From Methylobacillus glycogenes JCM 2850 (GTDB lineage: Bacteria; Pseudomonadota; Gammaproteobacteria; Burkholderiales; Methylophilaceae): a DNA stretch of 64,000 nucleotides. Position numbers and translations under genes: made by a program. Below, piece after piece: positions 30,959 through 41,747 of this stretch. The stretch lies in NCBI RefSeq assembly GCF_000617925.1, contig NZ_BAMT01000003.1:62001-126000 (forward strand), given 5' to 3'. Position 1 is the stretch's first letter; every line of letters begins with the position of its first letter. The notes below the pieces were generated by a model. That model saw only the letters and a list, made by a program, of their open reading frames with translations. It searched no databases and had not been told where the DNA came from.

Positions 30959-31783
30959 TTAGATACCACGCAGCAGTTCGTTGATACCAACCTTGCCCAG
31001 GGTCTTTTCGTCCACTTTCTTCACAATCACTGCGCAATACAGGCTGTAGCTACCATCCTTGGAAGGCAGGTTGCCGGAAACCACCACAGAACCGGAAGGC
31101 ACGCGGCCATAGGTCACTTCGCCAGTTTCGCGGTCGTAGATCTTGGTGCTTTGGCCGATATACACACCCATGGAAATCACGCAGTTGTCTTCAACCACAA
31201 CGCCTTCAACCACTTCAGAGCGTGCGCCTATGAAGCAATTGTCGCCAATGATGGTAGGGCCAGCCTGAACTGGTTCCAGCACGCCACCAATACCAACACC
31301 GCCAGACAAGTGAACGTTCTTGCCGATCTGGGCGCAGGAGCCTACGGTAGCCCAGGTATCTACCATGGTGCCTTCACCGACATAAGCGCCGATGTTGACG
31401 TAGGAAGGCATCAGCACGGCATTTTTGGCAATGAAAGAGCCGCGACGCACGATGGCGTTAGGTACTACGCGGAAACCGCCAGCCTTGAAATCAGCTTCAG
31501 TGTAGTTGGCAAACTTGGGAGGTACTTTGTCGAAATAACGGGTAACACCGTCATCCAGCAGCACATTGTCTTCCAGACGGAAGGACAGCAGCACTGCCTT
31601 CTTGATCCACTGATGAGTCACCCAGTTCTGGCCGTCGGTACGCTCGGCAACGCGCAGTTTGCCGCTGTCCAGATCAGCGATAACGCTGAATACTGCATCT
31701 TTGATTTCTGCGCTGGCAGTGGCTGGGGTAATCTCGGCGCGACGCTCAAACGCGTCTTCGATAATGGCTTGTAATTGACTCAT
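30959..31783 (-). CDS. dapD: Tetrahydrodipicolinate N-succinyltransferase
   Basis: DapD transfers succinyl from succinyl-CoA to tetrahydrodipicolinate, committing the succinylase branch to diaminopimelate and lysine. The 274-residue protein has a helical N-terminal domain and a left-handed beta-helix made of hexapeptide repeats ([20 protein letters not shown]). [24 protein letters not shown] is characteristic. The start [20 protein letters not shown] is the family start. dapE lies at 21028. The about 120 bases between it and the M48 gene hold no gene. Confidence 0.95.
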   Translation of the reverse strand: MSQLQAIIEDAFERRAEITPATASAEIKDAVFSVIADLDSGKLRVAERTDGQNWVTHQWIKKAVLLSFRLEDNVLLDDGVTRYFDKVPPKFANYTEADFKAGGFRVVPNAIVRRGSFIAKNAVLMPSYVNIGAYVGEGTMVDTWATVGSCAQIGKNVHLSGGVGIGGVLEPVQAGPTIIGDNCFIGARSEVVEGVVVEDNCVISMGVYIGQSTKIYDRETGEVTYGRVPSGSVVVSGNLPSKDGSYSLYCAVIVKKVDEKTLGKVGINELLRGI

Positions 31784-31907
31784 GACAGTTCCCGGATGAA
31801 TAGCAAAAAAGCGCTATTTTACCCGAAAGCACAGTAAAACACCCAGCCATGGCAGCATCTGCTTGTCACGGCTGGATTGGCGGATGATTAAGCCCCTGCT
31901 TGCCAGC

Positions 31908-32750
31908 TTATTTGCGCTTGAGCGTGGCTTCTTCGTAAAGCGGCATGACCTTGGGCACCAGGCGCTGGATATCGGCAATACGCGATGCATCAGAAGGGTG
32001 GGTGCTGAGGAACTCAGGTGGTTTTTCGCCGCCCAGTGCGCCCATTTTTTGCCATAGGGTAACGGCGGCATTAGGGTTGTAGCCTGCGCGTGCAGCGAGT
32101 TCTAGGCCTATTTCATCGGCTTCATGTTCTGCGGTACGGCTGTTAGGCAAGGTCAGCGCCACAGTGGCAACAGCCCCGCCCAGCGCCAGGGTCTTGACTG
32201 CATTGTCACCGCTCTTGGTTGATAACCCAACCAAAGCCGCAGCGCCCAGCAAGCCCATCTGCTGCACCTTGGCGCGTGACATCTGCTCACGTACATGCTC
32301 GCGCAGGGCGTGGGATATTTCATGGCCCATCACGGCAGCCAGTTCGTCATCCGTAGGTTTGATCTGGTCTATAAGCCCGGTATAGACCATGATCTTGCCG
32401 CCTGCCATGCAATAGGCGTTAACCTCTTTGCTCTCCTGCACATTGATCTGCCAATCCCACTTCAGCGCATCGGCGCGGAACACGCCCACCTGCGCAATCA
32501 GGCGCTGGCCTATGGCACGCACGCGCTGGGTTTCCTTGCTGTCGGTATTGAGCAGCTTCTTGGCTTGTGCATCCTTGATAGTCTGTTGATAGGCCAGGGT
32601 AGATTGTTCTTCGGCCTCTTTTTCTGACACCAGGCTCAGAAACTGCTGGCGTTCCACGCCAACATTGCCGCTCTTGGTGGTACTGCTGGTAGCGCAACCC
32701 GCCAACTGGCTGCAGGCCAGGATCACGGCGAGAATCATTGGTGCTTTCAT
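31908..32750 (-). CDS. M48 family metalloprotease lipoprotein
   Basis: This 280-residue protein has a lipoprotein signal (LAGC lipobox at about 17-20), then an M48 peptidase domain with zinc site HEISH and the downstream glutamate in RTAEHEADEIGLELAA. It resembles the LoiP/YcaL/BepA group of outer-membrane quality-control proteases, without the TPR repeats of BepA. It should face the periplasm. It lies 49 bases after kup on the same strand. Confidence 0.87.
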   Translation of the reverse strand: MKAPMILAVILACSQLAGCATSSTTKSGNVGVERQQFLSLVSEKEAEEQSTLAYQQTIKDAQAKKLLNTDSKETQRVRAIGQRLIAQVGVFRADALKWDWQINVQESKEVNAYCMAGGKIMVYTGLIDQIKPTDDELAAVMGHEISHALREHVREQMSRAKVQQMGLLGAAALVGLSTKSGDNAVKTLALGGAVATVALTLPNSRTAEHEADEIGLELAARAGYNPNAAVTLWQKMGALGGEKPPEFLSTHPSDASRIADIQRLVPKVMPLYEEATLKRK

Positions 32751-32799
32751 GCTTCCTCCTGATAAAACTATATAGTTGAGACGTTGTTAGATGTTGAGT

Positions 32800-34676
32800 T
32801 TAAAGCGTTAATTGTGCGCCCAGCTCCACCACGCGGTTAGGTGGCAGCTTGAACTGATGGGTAATGCTGTCCGCATTGCGGAACATGCCAATAAAGAGTT
32901 TCTCGCGCCAATAGCCCAGCTTGCTGCTGCCATTGGCAAACAGCGTTTCCTTGCCGATAAAGAACGAGGTTTCCATAGTGTCTAGCTGCAAGCCCAACTC
33001 ACTGGCAAGCTCCAGGTCACGCGGCAGGTCAGGGTCATCCTTGAAGCCATAGTTGACCGTTATGCGGTAGAAACCGTGACGCAAGTTTTCCAGCCCCAAA
33101 CGGCTGCGCTGGTCTATATAAGGCACGTCAGCAATATGCACCGTGAGCAGCACATTGCGCTCATGCAGGATTTTATTATGCTTGAGGTTATGCAACATGG
33201 CATGCGGCACGCCATGGGGGTTGGGGGTGAGAAAAATGCCAGTACCTTCAACCCGAGTCGGCGGGTGGGCGCCTATGGCATCAATAAAAGGCTCCAGCAG
33301 CATGGCATCTTCTTTCAGCCTATTCAGCAACAGGGTGCGGCCGCTTTTCCAGGTTAGCATCAAAGTGAAAATCACCACACCTATCAAAATAGGCACCCAA
33401 CCACCATCAGGAATTTTCAGGATATTGGCGCTGAAGAAGGCCAGGTCTATGGTCAAGAACAAGGCCACCAACGCCAGGGTGCGCGGCAAGCGCCAGTGCC
33501 AGATGGCGTGAAACACTATGCCTGCCAACAAGGTGGTAAACAGCATATTGCCCGTGACGGCAATGCCATAGGCCGCCGCCAGGTCACCCGAGGAGCCAAA
33601 GCCTATCACCAGCGCCATGACGGCCAGCATCAGGCTCCAGTTGATATAAGGCATATAAATCTGGCCTTTTTGCTGCTCAGAGGTATGCAGCACGCGCATG
33701 CGTGGCAAAAAGCCCAATTGCAGCGCCTGGGCGGAAATGGAGAATGCGCCGGAGATCACCGCCTGAGAAGCAATCACGGTGGCCAGGGTGGCTAAGCCTA
33801 TCAAGGGGTAGAGCAACCATTCCGGTGCCATCAGGTAAAAGGGGTTTTTGATCGCCGCTGCATCATGCAGCACCAGCGCACCCTGACCAAAATAATTCAA
33901 AATCAGCGCTGGCAGCACAAAAGCAAACCAGGCCAGCTTGATGGGCTTGCGGCCAAAATGGCCCATATCGCATAGAGCGCTTCCACGCCCGTCACGGCCA
34001 ACACCACAGAGCCTAAGGCAACAAAGGCAACCCAAGGTGAATTCAGAAAAAACTGCAGCGCATAGAAAGGGTTAAGCGCATATAGCACGCGCGGCTCATG
34101 CGCGATATTGATAACGCCCAGCACCGCCAGCGTGGCAAACCACACCAGCATTACCGGGCCAAACAGGGCACCTGCGACCGCCGTGCCCTTGCTCTGCATC
34201 CAAAACAGAATGAACAGCACAAACAAGGTGATGGGGACAATAAACTGATCCAGCGCCGGGGCCGCAACTTCTACCCCCTCAACCGCAGACAGTACTGAAA
34301 TGGCCGGAGTAATCATGCCGTCGGCATAAAACATACAAGCACCTATGATGCCCGCTGCCATTACCAGGCGCTGATGCTTGCCCTTGAGGTTGCGCCCCGC
34401 CAGTGCCAGCAAGGCCATGATGCCGCCTTCGCCGTTGTTATCGGCGCGCATCACAAACATCGTGTATTTGAGCGAGACCACCATGATGAACGACCACAAA
34501 ATCAGCGCCAGAATGCCAAACACATTGTCATGCGTCAGCGGTACCGGGTGCGGGCTGACCGCAAACACTTCTTTCATGGTGTAAAGCGGGCTGGTACCTA
34601 TATCGCCAAACACTACGCCCAGGGCCGCGAGAGACAATAGTGGCAGGGAGGTTTTGGCAGAACTCGATGAAGACAT
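32800..34676 (-). CDS. kup: Low-affinity potassium transporter Kup (frame broken near 33970)
   Basis: Kup is a proton-coupled potassium uptake protein with 12 membrane helices and a cytoplasmic C-terminal domain. SLAALGVVFGDIGTSPLYTMKEVF near the start and DNNGEGGIMALLAL are diagnostic. The frame breaks in helix 6-7. Restoring one G (TATGCGGATATGGG read as TATGCGATATGGG) gives the conserved ALYADMGHFGRKPI motif. About 625 residues are expected. ATG at 34676 is preferred to the TTG just upstream. Confidence 0.93.
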
Positions 34677-34768
34677 CAATGCTGGCTCAGGGACAAATAT
34701 GCGGCCATTTTACAAGTCTTAACTCTAGATTGACACTAGCCCTATGGCATCAAGCAGCAATCCAGCCT

Positions 34769-35098
34769 CTATTTGCGTTGTTTGCTGCGCAATGCCGCCG
34801 CATAAGCCAGCCTGGCCCAGTGCGTGGCCTCGTCAGCCTGTTCCAGCATGTCTGCCGGGGCCTGGTGAAAAGACATGGTGATTTCCTTGCCCTGGCGCTG
34901 GTAGCGGAAAGCCGGGAGTTGCATAGCCTCAAACTGCGGCCTGCTTTCATCGTCTGACTTGAGATAAAGCGTATCGTCAGCCACCAGGCCAAACATCAGG
35001 CCCTGATGGTAAATGCCGTAACCGCCAAACATCTTCTTGGCCTGTATCGGGCCAAAGTCATGCAATAACTCGTGTAGATATTCCACAAACTCATTCAT
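34769..35098 (-). CDS. TfoX N-terminal domain protein
   Basis: This 109-residue protein matches the TfoX/Sxy N-terminal domain: KKMFGGYGIYHQGLMFGLVADDTLYLK and FRYQRQGKEITMSFHQAP. Full TfoX has a second domain and regulates competence. Proteins with only this domain are common and of unclear function, so a competence role is not assumed. It lies 31 bases after xseA on the same strand. Confidence 0.82.
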   Translation of the reverse strand: MNEFVEYLHELLHDFGPIQAKKMFGGYGIYHQGLMFGLVADDTLYLKSDDESRPQFEAMQLPAFRYQRQGKEITMSFHQAPADMLEQADEATHWARLAYAAALRSKQRK

Positions 35099-35129
35099 GT
35101 TGGCGTGCTCCCGTATGCATCATCAGCCA

Positions 35130-36336
35130 TTAGGCCAAAAACCTATGGCTGTAGCTTGCGAATCTCGCATCGGCGCTGCCCTTGCCCAGCGTCAGCCTGA
35201 CCTGATCACCTGCTTGCAATTGCGTGCTGTCCTGTACCAGCTCACCATTGATTTTCTCTACCAGGGCATAGCCGCGTTGCAGCACCGCACGTGGGTTGAG
35301 ATGAGCCAGACTTTGCTGCAAGCCTTGCCATTGTTGCTGTCTACGCTGCAACTGGCGCGCCATGGCATGTTGCAGACGCAGTTGTAACTGCTCAAGGTGA
35401 TGCCGCCTGTGCGCAAGCTGTTGCATGGGGGAGAGCAGGCGGCGGTTGAGATAATCCAGTTGCTGTTGGCGTTGCTGTATACGGTTTTGCATCACGCGCT
35501 GCAGGCGCAGGCCGGATTGCTGCACGGAGCGCAGCAATGCCTGACGGTCAGGTGAAGTTAATTCTGCCGCCGCGGTGGGGGTTGCCGCTCTGTGATCGGC
35601 AACAAAATCAGCAATGGTGAAATCGGTCTCATGGCCGACAGCACTGATCACGGGCAAGCGGCAGGCATGAATCGCACGGGCTACCACTTCTTCATTGAAC
35701 GGCCAGAGGTCTTCTATGCTGCCGCCGCCACGGCAGACAATCAGCACATCACATTCTGCTCGTTCATCGGCGCGGCGTATTGCCTGTGCAATCAATGGCG
35801 CAGCGGTTTTGCCTGTACCGGGGTGGGGTAGATGATCACTTTCACTGCAGCATACGTCTACGCAAGGTGGTCAGCACATCACGCAGTGCTGCGGCATCGG
35901 CAGAGGTCACCACACCTACAGTAGCGGGGTGGGCTGGAATGGCCAGCTTGTGCTCGCTGGCAAACAAACCCTCAGCCGCCAGCTTGGCCTTGAGTTGCTC
36001 ATAGGCTTCAAACAAACTGCCCAGGCCAGCGCGTTGCAGAAACTCTATAGTGAGCTGGAAATCGCCCCTGGCTTCATACAGCGTCACTACTGCCCTGGCT
36101 TCTACCTTGTCACCTTCACGCGGTATCCAGTCCAGATAACTATTACGGCCGCGGAACATCACACAGCGTACCTGTGCGCCTTGATCCTTGAGCGAGAAAT
36201 ACCAGTGGCCGGAAGCCGCGCGCGTGAGGTTGGAAATTTCACCGCTGACCCAGAACAGGGGAAAGCTCTGTTCCAGAACTTCTCTGGCCATGCGGTTTAA
36301 TTCACTGACGCTTAAGACGCGTTGAGGATCTGTCAT
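35130..36336 (-). CDS. xseA: Exodeoxyribonuclease VII large subunit (frames broken near 35845 and 35812)
   Basis: XseA is the catalytic subunit of exonuclease VII, which degrades single-stranded DNA. The N-terminal OB fold ([30 protein letters not shown]) is followed by the nuclease core with [10 protein letters not shown] and [27 protein letters not shown] long coiled coil rich in Gln and Arg comes next. Two breaks lie 30 bases apart. One G is missing before [11 protein letters not shown] and one G in GGCAAAACC just after it; restoring both yields [23 protein letters not shown]. The full length is about 402 residues, slightly short but normal for the family. Confidence 0.9.
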
Positions 36337-36407
36337 GAGGCTAATGGGCTAATGGATTAATCGGTTGGATTAATGCTGTGTTGAAGGATATGAATGCTGT
36401 GTATGGC

Positions 36408-36433
36408 CGTGCTATGTATGTCGTGCTATGTAT
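36408..36433. repeat. 12-bp direct repeat between xseA and dsbB
   Basis: CGTGCTATGTAT occurs twice, separated by two bases. AATGCTGTG is also repeated just upstream. The 225-base divergent spacer otherwise holds no gene and should carry promoters for xseA and dsbB. The repeat may be slippage or a paired binding site. Confidence 0.6.
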
Positions 36434-36561
36434 ATACCTGCAATGGCACGGCTCATTATCACCAGCGCTTGTCGCTGTTGCAATTTGCAAGCACGCATAG
36501 TGCGAACAAGGCCGATCCGTTACAATTGCAGGGTTTCATTATAAGCGCTGGGACTTTATAC

Positions 36562-37068
36562 ATGTTCAACAAACTGTTTGGCGGCCGTCGTGGCTATCTA
36601 CTTGGATTCATCATCAGTTTCGGTTTGGTGGGCGTGGCACTGATAGTCCAGCAACGTTATAACCTGGAACCCTGTCCGCTGTGTATTTCCCAGCGCATCA
36701 TCTTTATGGCATTGGGCCTGTTGTTCCTGCTGGCCTTTTTGCATAACCCTGGTCACGCTGGCCGCAAAATTTATGCCTTGCTGCAAATAGTGGCCTCCGC
36801 CATAGGCATGGGCGTCGCCGCCCGCCATATCTGGATTCAGGCCAACCCCGACAAGGTAATGGCCGAGTGTGGCGCTGGCTTTGACTACATTATGGAGTCC
36901 TTCCCCCTGAAAAAGGCGCTGGATTTGATCTTCAAGGGCACAGGCGAGTGCTCGGCCATTGATTGGACTTTGCTCGGCCTGACGCTGCCGCAATTGTCCT
37001 TGATTGCCTTTGCAGGCCTGACCCTGCTGGCGCTGGTGATGCCTTTTCTGCGCAAAACCTGGGGCTAA
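36562..37068 (+). CDS. dsbB: Disulfide bond formation protein B
   Basis: DsbB reoxidises DsbA and passes electrons to quinones. The 168-residue protein has four membrane helices. The first periplasmic loop has the cysteine pair PCPLC, and the second has the pair in AECGAGF and TGECSA. ATG at 36562 gives the family start MFNKLFGGRRGYLLGF. It is upstream of cysM with a 104-base gap. Confidence 0.92.
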   Translation: MFNKLFGGRRGYLLGFIISFGLVGVALIVQQRYNLEPCPLCISQRIIFMALGLLFLLAFLHNPGHAGRKIYALLQIVASAIGMGVAARHIWIQANPDKVMAECGAGFDYIMESFPLKKALDLIFKGTGECSAIDWTLLGLTLPQLSLIAFAGLTLLALVMPFLRKTWG

Positions 37069-37172
37069 TAACAGACACTAGCCTGCTAGCCAGGCTATCC
37101 CTGCAAAGCTCATATTCCAGCAGCACGCAATGAGAACACGGCAAGACCGCAAGATAGAACACACAAGGTTAT

Positions 37173-38058
37173 ATGTACAAAACACTGGACGATTTCATAG
37201 GCAATACCCCGCTGGTCAAGCTGCAACGCCTGGCGGGCAAGACCAGCAACACCATATTGCTTAAGCTGGAAGGCAACAACTGCGGGCTCGGTCAAGGACA
37301 GGCCTGCACTTTCCATGATCAAGCGCGCTGAAGCGCGTGGCGATATCAAACCTGGCGATACCCTGATAGAAGCTACCTCCGGTAACACTGGCATTGCCCT
37401 GGCCATGGCCGCTGCCATGCGTGGCTACAAAATGGTGCTGGTGATGCCAGATAATCAGAGTGTCGAGCGCAGGCAAAGCATGAAGGCTTTTGGGGCCGAG
37501 CTGGTGTTGACGCCGCGTGATGGCAGCATGGAACTGGCGCGTGATGTTGCGCTGAAATTACAGGCTGAAGGCGAAGGCATAGTGCTTGATCAATTTGGCA
37601 ATCAGGATAATCCGCTGGCGCACTATGAAGGCACAGGGCCTGAGATCTGGCGCGACACTGAAGGCAAGGTTACGCACTTTGTTTCCAGCATGGGCACCAC
37701 GGGCACCATCATGGGTACTTCGCGTTATCTCAAGGAGCAAAACCCGGCAATCAAGGTCATAGGCGTGCAGCCGGAAGAAGGCGCGCAGATTCCTGGCATA
37801 CGCAAGTGGCCAGAGGAATACCTGCCCAGCATCTATGACCCTAGCCGCGTGGACGAGCTGATTTACGTGAGCCAGAGCGACGCAGAGAAAACCACGCGCA
37901 AGCTCGCGGAAAAAGAAGGCATTTTTGCTGGCATATCCTCTGGCGGTGCTTTGTATGCTGCCTTGCAGTTATCCAAGCAGCTAGAAAATGCCGTGATTGT
38001 TACCATTGTCTGCGACCGTGGTGATCGCTATCTGTCTACCGGGGTGTTTCCTGCCTAG
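37173..38058 (+). CDS. cysM: Cysteine synthase B (two bases missing near 37280)
   Basis: CysM makes cysteine from O-acetylserine and sulfide or thiosulfate with pyridoxal phosphate. The start MYKTLDDFIGNTPLVKLQRL is typical. The PLP lysine should lie in PAGSVKDRPALSMIK, and the phosphate loop is EATSGNTGIALA. The break falls just before this lysine: N-N is followed by CTGCGGGCTCG, and restoring two C (CCCTGCGGG read as CTGCGGG) gives NNPAGSVKDR. A two-base loss is unusual in this window. The rest is intact, with a C-terminal GDRYLSTGVF. About 295 residues. Confidence 0.9.
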
Positions 38059-38115
38059 GGCAAGCGGCAACCTTCTTACACAACGGGCTGGCCTCTGCTG
38101 CCTGCCGGATTCACC

Positions 38116-40011
38116 TTGTTGTCTCGTCTCCTCTGCACTGGCATTTTCTGCCTGAGCTTTGCTCATCCCGCGCTGGCCCTTTCCAGCATCAGCATAGAAG
38201 CCGCCACGGTAGAAACTGCGGATACCCAGTTGCGCAATCTGCGCGCCGAAGTGAAATTGCCAGCAGCGGATTATTTACAGTTGCATCTGGCAGGCGAGAT
38301 CAAGTCAGCGGCAGATTCATCCCAAGCTCCGGCCCCTGACCACGTCAAGTCTGAAGCAGGCCACAGCTGGCAAGCAGCCAGCCTGGATTGTGCAGCGCTA
38401 GTGCAAAAGAACTTGGCCGCAGGCCAGCAGGAATGGCAATGCGCCAAGGGGCTGTTAAACCTGCAAGGCGCCAAGCTGCCTTTCAGCCTGAGTTTGCAAC
38501 AGCAAAATCCAGGGTATCAACTGGCGCTGCAATTACAAGGCGCCAGCTTTAGTGATGCTGCTGGCAGCCATGCTGCGGAAAACTTGCATTTGCAGGCCAC
38601 ACTCAACCTTAAGCCTGATGTTGCAGCGCCAGCCAAGGCTGCACCCGCTAAGTCTGCCCAGGCGCAAGCAAGGCCGGGCTGGCAATGGCAGCTTGGGCTG
38701 GATTGGCAGCAAGGTGAGTTGTATTGGCAACCCTGGTATATCGCCAGCGGCGGGCATACATTGCAGGCCAGCGGGCACTATGCGGGCGACACGCTCAGTG
38801 TGACTCAGGCCGCTCTGAATCTGGACAAGGTGGGCCAGGCCAGTGCCAGCGGCCTATGGCAGGGCGGCAAAATCCAGACCTTGCATGTGGATGCGCCGGA
38901 TTTGGCGCTGGCGCCGCTGTATAGCTTGCTGTTGCAACCCATGCTGGCAGATAGCGCGCTCAATAAGCTGGAATTGGCAGGGCAGGCGGGTTTGAGCTTG
39001 CATATAGAACATGGGGAGCCAGTCTCGGCCTTGCTGAGCCTGAAACAAGTTGATATGGAAGATCAGCAGGGCCGCTTTGCGCTGTATAAGCTCAATGCCC
39101 ACATTCCTTGGGAATACGATGCCGCCAGGCAAGTGCAGCTAAATTATGCGGGCGGGCATTTGCTGAAAATTCCGCTGGGTGAAACCAGCGTGCTGGCGGA
39201 GCTTAATCGTTACTCCTTAACCACGCCGCAACTCTATCTGCCCATACTGGATGGTGCACTAAGTCTCACCGATGTCTCTGCTACCCAGGCTGGCGGGCAA
39301 TGGCACTGGCATTTGCGCGCCAATCTGGTGCCTATCTCCATGCCTGCGCTCAGTCATGCGCTGGGTTGGCCGCGCATGGAGGGTAAGGTGGCAGCGGCCA
39401 TCCCCATGGTGACTTATAGCGCGGGCAATCTCACTACCAATGGTGATCTGCTGTTTCAGATGTTTAACGGCAATATTCTGGTCAAAGGCCTGCGCATGCA
39501 GACGCCACTGGGCAGTGCTGCGAGGCTGCAGGCTAATCTGGAAATGCAGCGCCTGGATTTAGGCGATCTCACGCGCACCTTCTCCTTCGGTGCCATAGAA
39601 GGCAAGCTCGATGGCGCAGTCAATCATCTGGAATTGTCCAACTGGCAGCCTGTGGCTTTTGATGCGGATTTCCACAGCAGCCCGGGTAAATACCGCAAGA
39701 AAATCTCCCAGCGCGCGGTGGAAAACATCAGTGCGCTCGGTGGGGCGGGGGCTGTGGCTGCCATACAGCGCAGCGTGCTGCGCTTCTTTGATGAGTTTAA
39801 TTATGCCGATCTCGGCTGGCGTTGCCAGTTACGCAACGATATCTGCAGTATGAGCGGTGTGGAATATAGCGGGCCGGGTTATGTCATCGTCAAGGGCAGC
39901 GGTGTGCCTGCCATCACGGTAATGGGTTACAACCACAAGGTAGGCTGGAGTGACCTCATCACCAGACTCAAGCGCGTGACCGAGGGTAATAGCAGTCCAG
40001 TGATCAAATAG
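38116..40011 (+). CDS. YdbH-like AsmA-family envelope protein
   Basis: This 631-residue protein starts with a signal or anchor segment (ending HPALA near residue 22), then long amphipathic beta-strand repeats typical of AsmA-like lipid-bridge proteins. The conserved C-terminal part includes LGGAGAVAAIQRSVLRFFDEFNYADLGWRCQL. In E. coli, YdbH works with the lipoprotein YnbE and with YdbL in phospholipid movement to the outer membrane. The same three-gene order occurs here, which supports the call. The start is a TTG at 38116 with no good ribosome binding site, so it is uncertain. Confidence 0.72.
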   Translation: MLSRLLCTGIFCLSFAHPALALSSISIEAATVETADTQLRNLRAEVKLPAADYLQLHLAGEIKSAADSSQAPAPDHVKSEAGHSWQAASLDCAALVQKNLAAGQQEWQCAKGLLNLQGAKLPFSLSLQQQNPGYQLALQLQGASFSDAAGSHAAENLHLQATLNLKPDVAAPAKAAPAKSAQAQARPGWQWQLGLDWQQGELYWQPWYIASGGHTLQASGHYAGDTLSVTQAALNLDKVGQASASGLWQGGKIQTLHVDAPDLALAPLYSLLLQPMLADSALNKLELAGQAGLSLHIEHGEPVSALLSLKQVDMEDQQGRFALYKLNAHIPWEYDAARQVQLNYAGGHLLKIPLGETSVLAELNRYSLTTPQLYLPILDGALSLTDVSATQAGGQWHWHLRANLVPISMPALSHALGWPRMEGKVAAAIPMVTYSAGNLTTNGDLLFQMFNGNILVKGLRMQTPLGSAARLQANLEMQRLDLGDLTRTFSFGAIEGKLDGAVNHLELSNWQPVAFDADFHSSPGKYRKKISQRAVENISALGGAGAVAAIQRSVLRFFDEFNYADLGWRCQLRNDICSMSGVEYSGPGYVIVKGSGVPAITVMGYNHKVGWSDLITRLKRVTEGNSSPVIK

Positions 40012-40150
40012 CTAGTCATCAGAGGCGGGCATCAGAGGGTTGGCGATCAAGTAAGCACATGTATCAACTAAGCTCGCAGCGGCCTTATCCTGGGTTACAA
40101 TTTCGCTTGTGAACAAATGCAGGCCAGACGCGGCCTGAGAGGAAATATTC

Positions 40151-40333
40151 ATGCTTAAGCAATTATTATCTGGCGCAGCTGTGCTGCTGGTGTTGGCCTT
40201 GCCAGCCTGCGTCACCATCAATATTTATTTCCCCGCTGCGGCGGCGGAAAAAGCGGCTGACCGTATCATTGACGATGTCTGGCAGCTCAAGGACAAGCCC
40301 GCACCCGCTAGCCAAGAGGAAAACAGCAAATGA
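40151..40333 (+). CDS. YnbE-like small lipoprotein
   Basis: This 60-residue protein has a lipoprotein signal ending LPAC (about residues 17-20), then VTINIYFPAAAAEKAADRII. Its position between the YdbH-like and YdbL-like genes matches YnbE, an outer-membrane lipoprotein proposed to complete the YdbH bridge. Its stop overlaps the next start (ATGA), suggesting translational coupling. Sequence identity to E. coli YnbE is low, so the call relies on context. Confidence 0.72.
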   Translation: MLKQLLSGAAVLLVLALPACVTINIYFPAAAAEKAADRIIDDVWQLKDKPAPASQEENSK

Positions 40334-40818
40334 AAGCAGGGATGAATATGACTTACCTCAGTTCCATTAAGCCCAGTCACATCAATACCAGAAAGTTTTT
40401 CGTCAATCTGGTGCTACTGAGCAGCCTGGTGCTGGCAACGGCTTTGCTGATGACACAAGCCCAGGCCGCCGCTGATCTGGAAATCAATACCCCAGCCATT
40501 TCTGGCATCAAAAACAGTATGCAGACTCGTCATGCGCAATTGTCAGGCTTTTATGCCAGCGGCGCGGTGGGCTTTACCCGCGATGGTCTGGTGGCTGTGC
40601 GTGATGCCAATGCCGTGCCACTGGCACAGCGCCAAGGCGTGAATGCCTTGGTGAGCGCCGAGAACAATGACCGCAATGCGCTTTATCGTGAGATTGCCAC
40701 CGCCAATAGTCACCCAGAGTGGGAGGCAGAAGTGCGCAGCACCTTTGCACAGCGCTGGATACAAAAAGCGCAATCTGGCTGGTATTACCAGGATGGCAGT
40801 GGCTGGGTAAAGAAATAG
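40330..40818 (+). CDS. YdbL-like DUF1318 protein
   Basis: The 162-residue protein has an internal hydrophobic signal (about 22-46, ending AQAA) and a DUF1318 domain: SGFYASGAVGFTRDGLVAVRDANAVPLAQRQGVNALVSAENNDRNALYREIA. YdbL proteins accompany YdbH/YnbE and are thought to help the bridge assemble. It overlaps the upstream gene by four bases. ATG at 40330 is preferred because GAGG lies upstream at a good distance. Confidence 0.78.
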   Translation: MKAGMNMTYLSSIKPSHINTRKFFVNLVLLSSLVLATALLMTQAQAAADLEINTPAISGIKNSMQTRHAQLSGFYASGAVGFTRDGLVAVRDANAVPLAQRQGVNALVSAENNDRNALYREIATANSHPEWEAEVRSTFAQRWIQKAQSGWYYQDGSGWVKK

Positions 40819-40832
40819 CGCTTGAAATCACG

Positions 40833-41614
40833 ATGACCCCCACCCTGATTTTTGATATTGAGACCGTGCCTGACACGGCCGGGCTACGTAAATTACTGAG
40901 CCTACCTGCCGACACTAGCGATGACGATGTGGCGCGAGTGGCTTTTCACCAGCGCCGTCAGCATAACGGCAGCGAGTTTTTGCCCTTGCACCAGCACCGC
41001 GTGGTGGCCATCTCCTGCGCGTTGCGCGAGGGCGATGGTTTCCGTGTCTGGACGCTGGGCAGTGTAGAGGCGGATGAGCGCGAGATTATTCAGCGTTTTT
41101 ATGATGGTATAGAAAAATACACCCCCAATCTGGTGTCATGGAATGGCGGTGGTTTTGACCTGCCTGTGCTGCACTACCGGGGCCTGGTCCATGGCATAGT
41201 TGCACCGCGCTATTGGGACATGGGCGATGATGACCGTGAGTTCAAGTGGAACAATTACATCAGCCGTTACCATACGCGTCATCTAGATTTGATGGATTTG
41301 CTCGCCATGTTCAATGGCCGAGCCAATGCGCCGCTGGATGATCTGGCACAGTTATGTGGTTTCCCCGGCAAGCTGGGCATGGACGGCAGCAAGGTCTGGG
41401 ATGCCTACAGCGAGGTGAATTGCAGGCGATACGTGATTATTGCGAAACCGATGTCGCCAATACCTATCTGGTGTTTTTACGCTTCCAACTGATGCGCGGC
41501 GTGCTGGATCAAAGCAGTTACGAACGTGAAATAGCACTGGTGCGCGACACCCTGAGCGGCTACTCTGGCCAGCATTGGCAGGAGTTCCTGCAGCAGTGGC
41601 AATCTAACGCTTGA
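40833..41614 (+). CDS. Predicted 3'-5' exonuclease, PolB-like (frame broken near 41414)
   Basis: This single-domain DnaQ-like exonuclease resembles the proofreading domain of DNA polymerase B. The ExoI motif is IFDIETVPD, ExoII is LVSWNGGGFDLPVL, and ExoIII should be RDYCETDVANTYL, which lies after the break. Restoring one G (GAGGGTGAATTG read as GAGGTGAATTG) gives YSEGELQAIRDYCETDVAN, so the acidic site is complete and the protein has about 260 residues. The role is presumably DNA or RNA trimming. The gene starts 14 bases after ydbL. Confidence 0.85.
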
Positions 41615-41747
41615 GCGCCTGACACTTAAATTTATCTATCGCGGTATTAATTGATATTGCGCCTAACTCACCATGCTCTCCAGGTTTAAAGCCTAGTGAG
41701 TATATTGCGGCAGCACCTTTTGAAATCTGGCTTTAACTGAAATCTGC

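Noticed and set aside
34769..35098. TfoX-like gene as evidence for natural competence
   Set aside because: Only the N-terminal domain is present and no competence genes are nearby.
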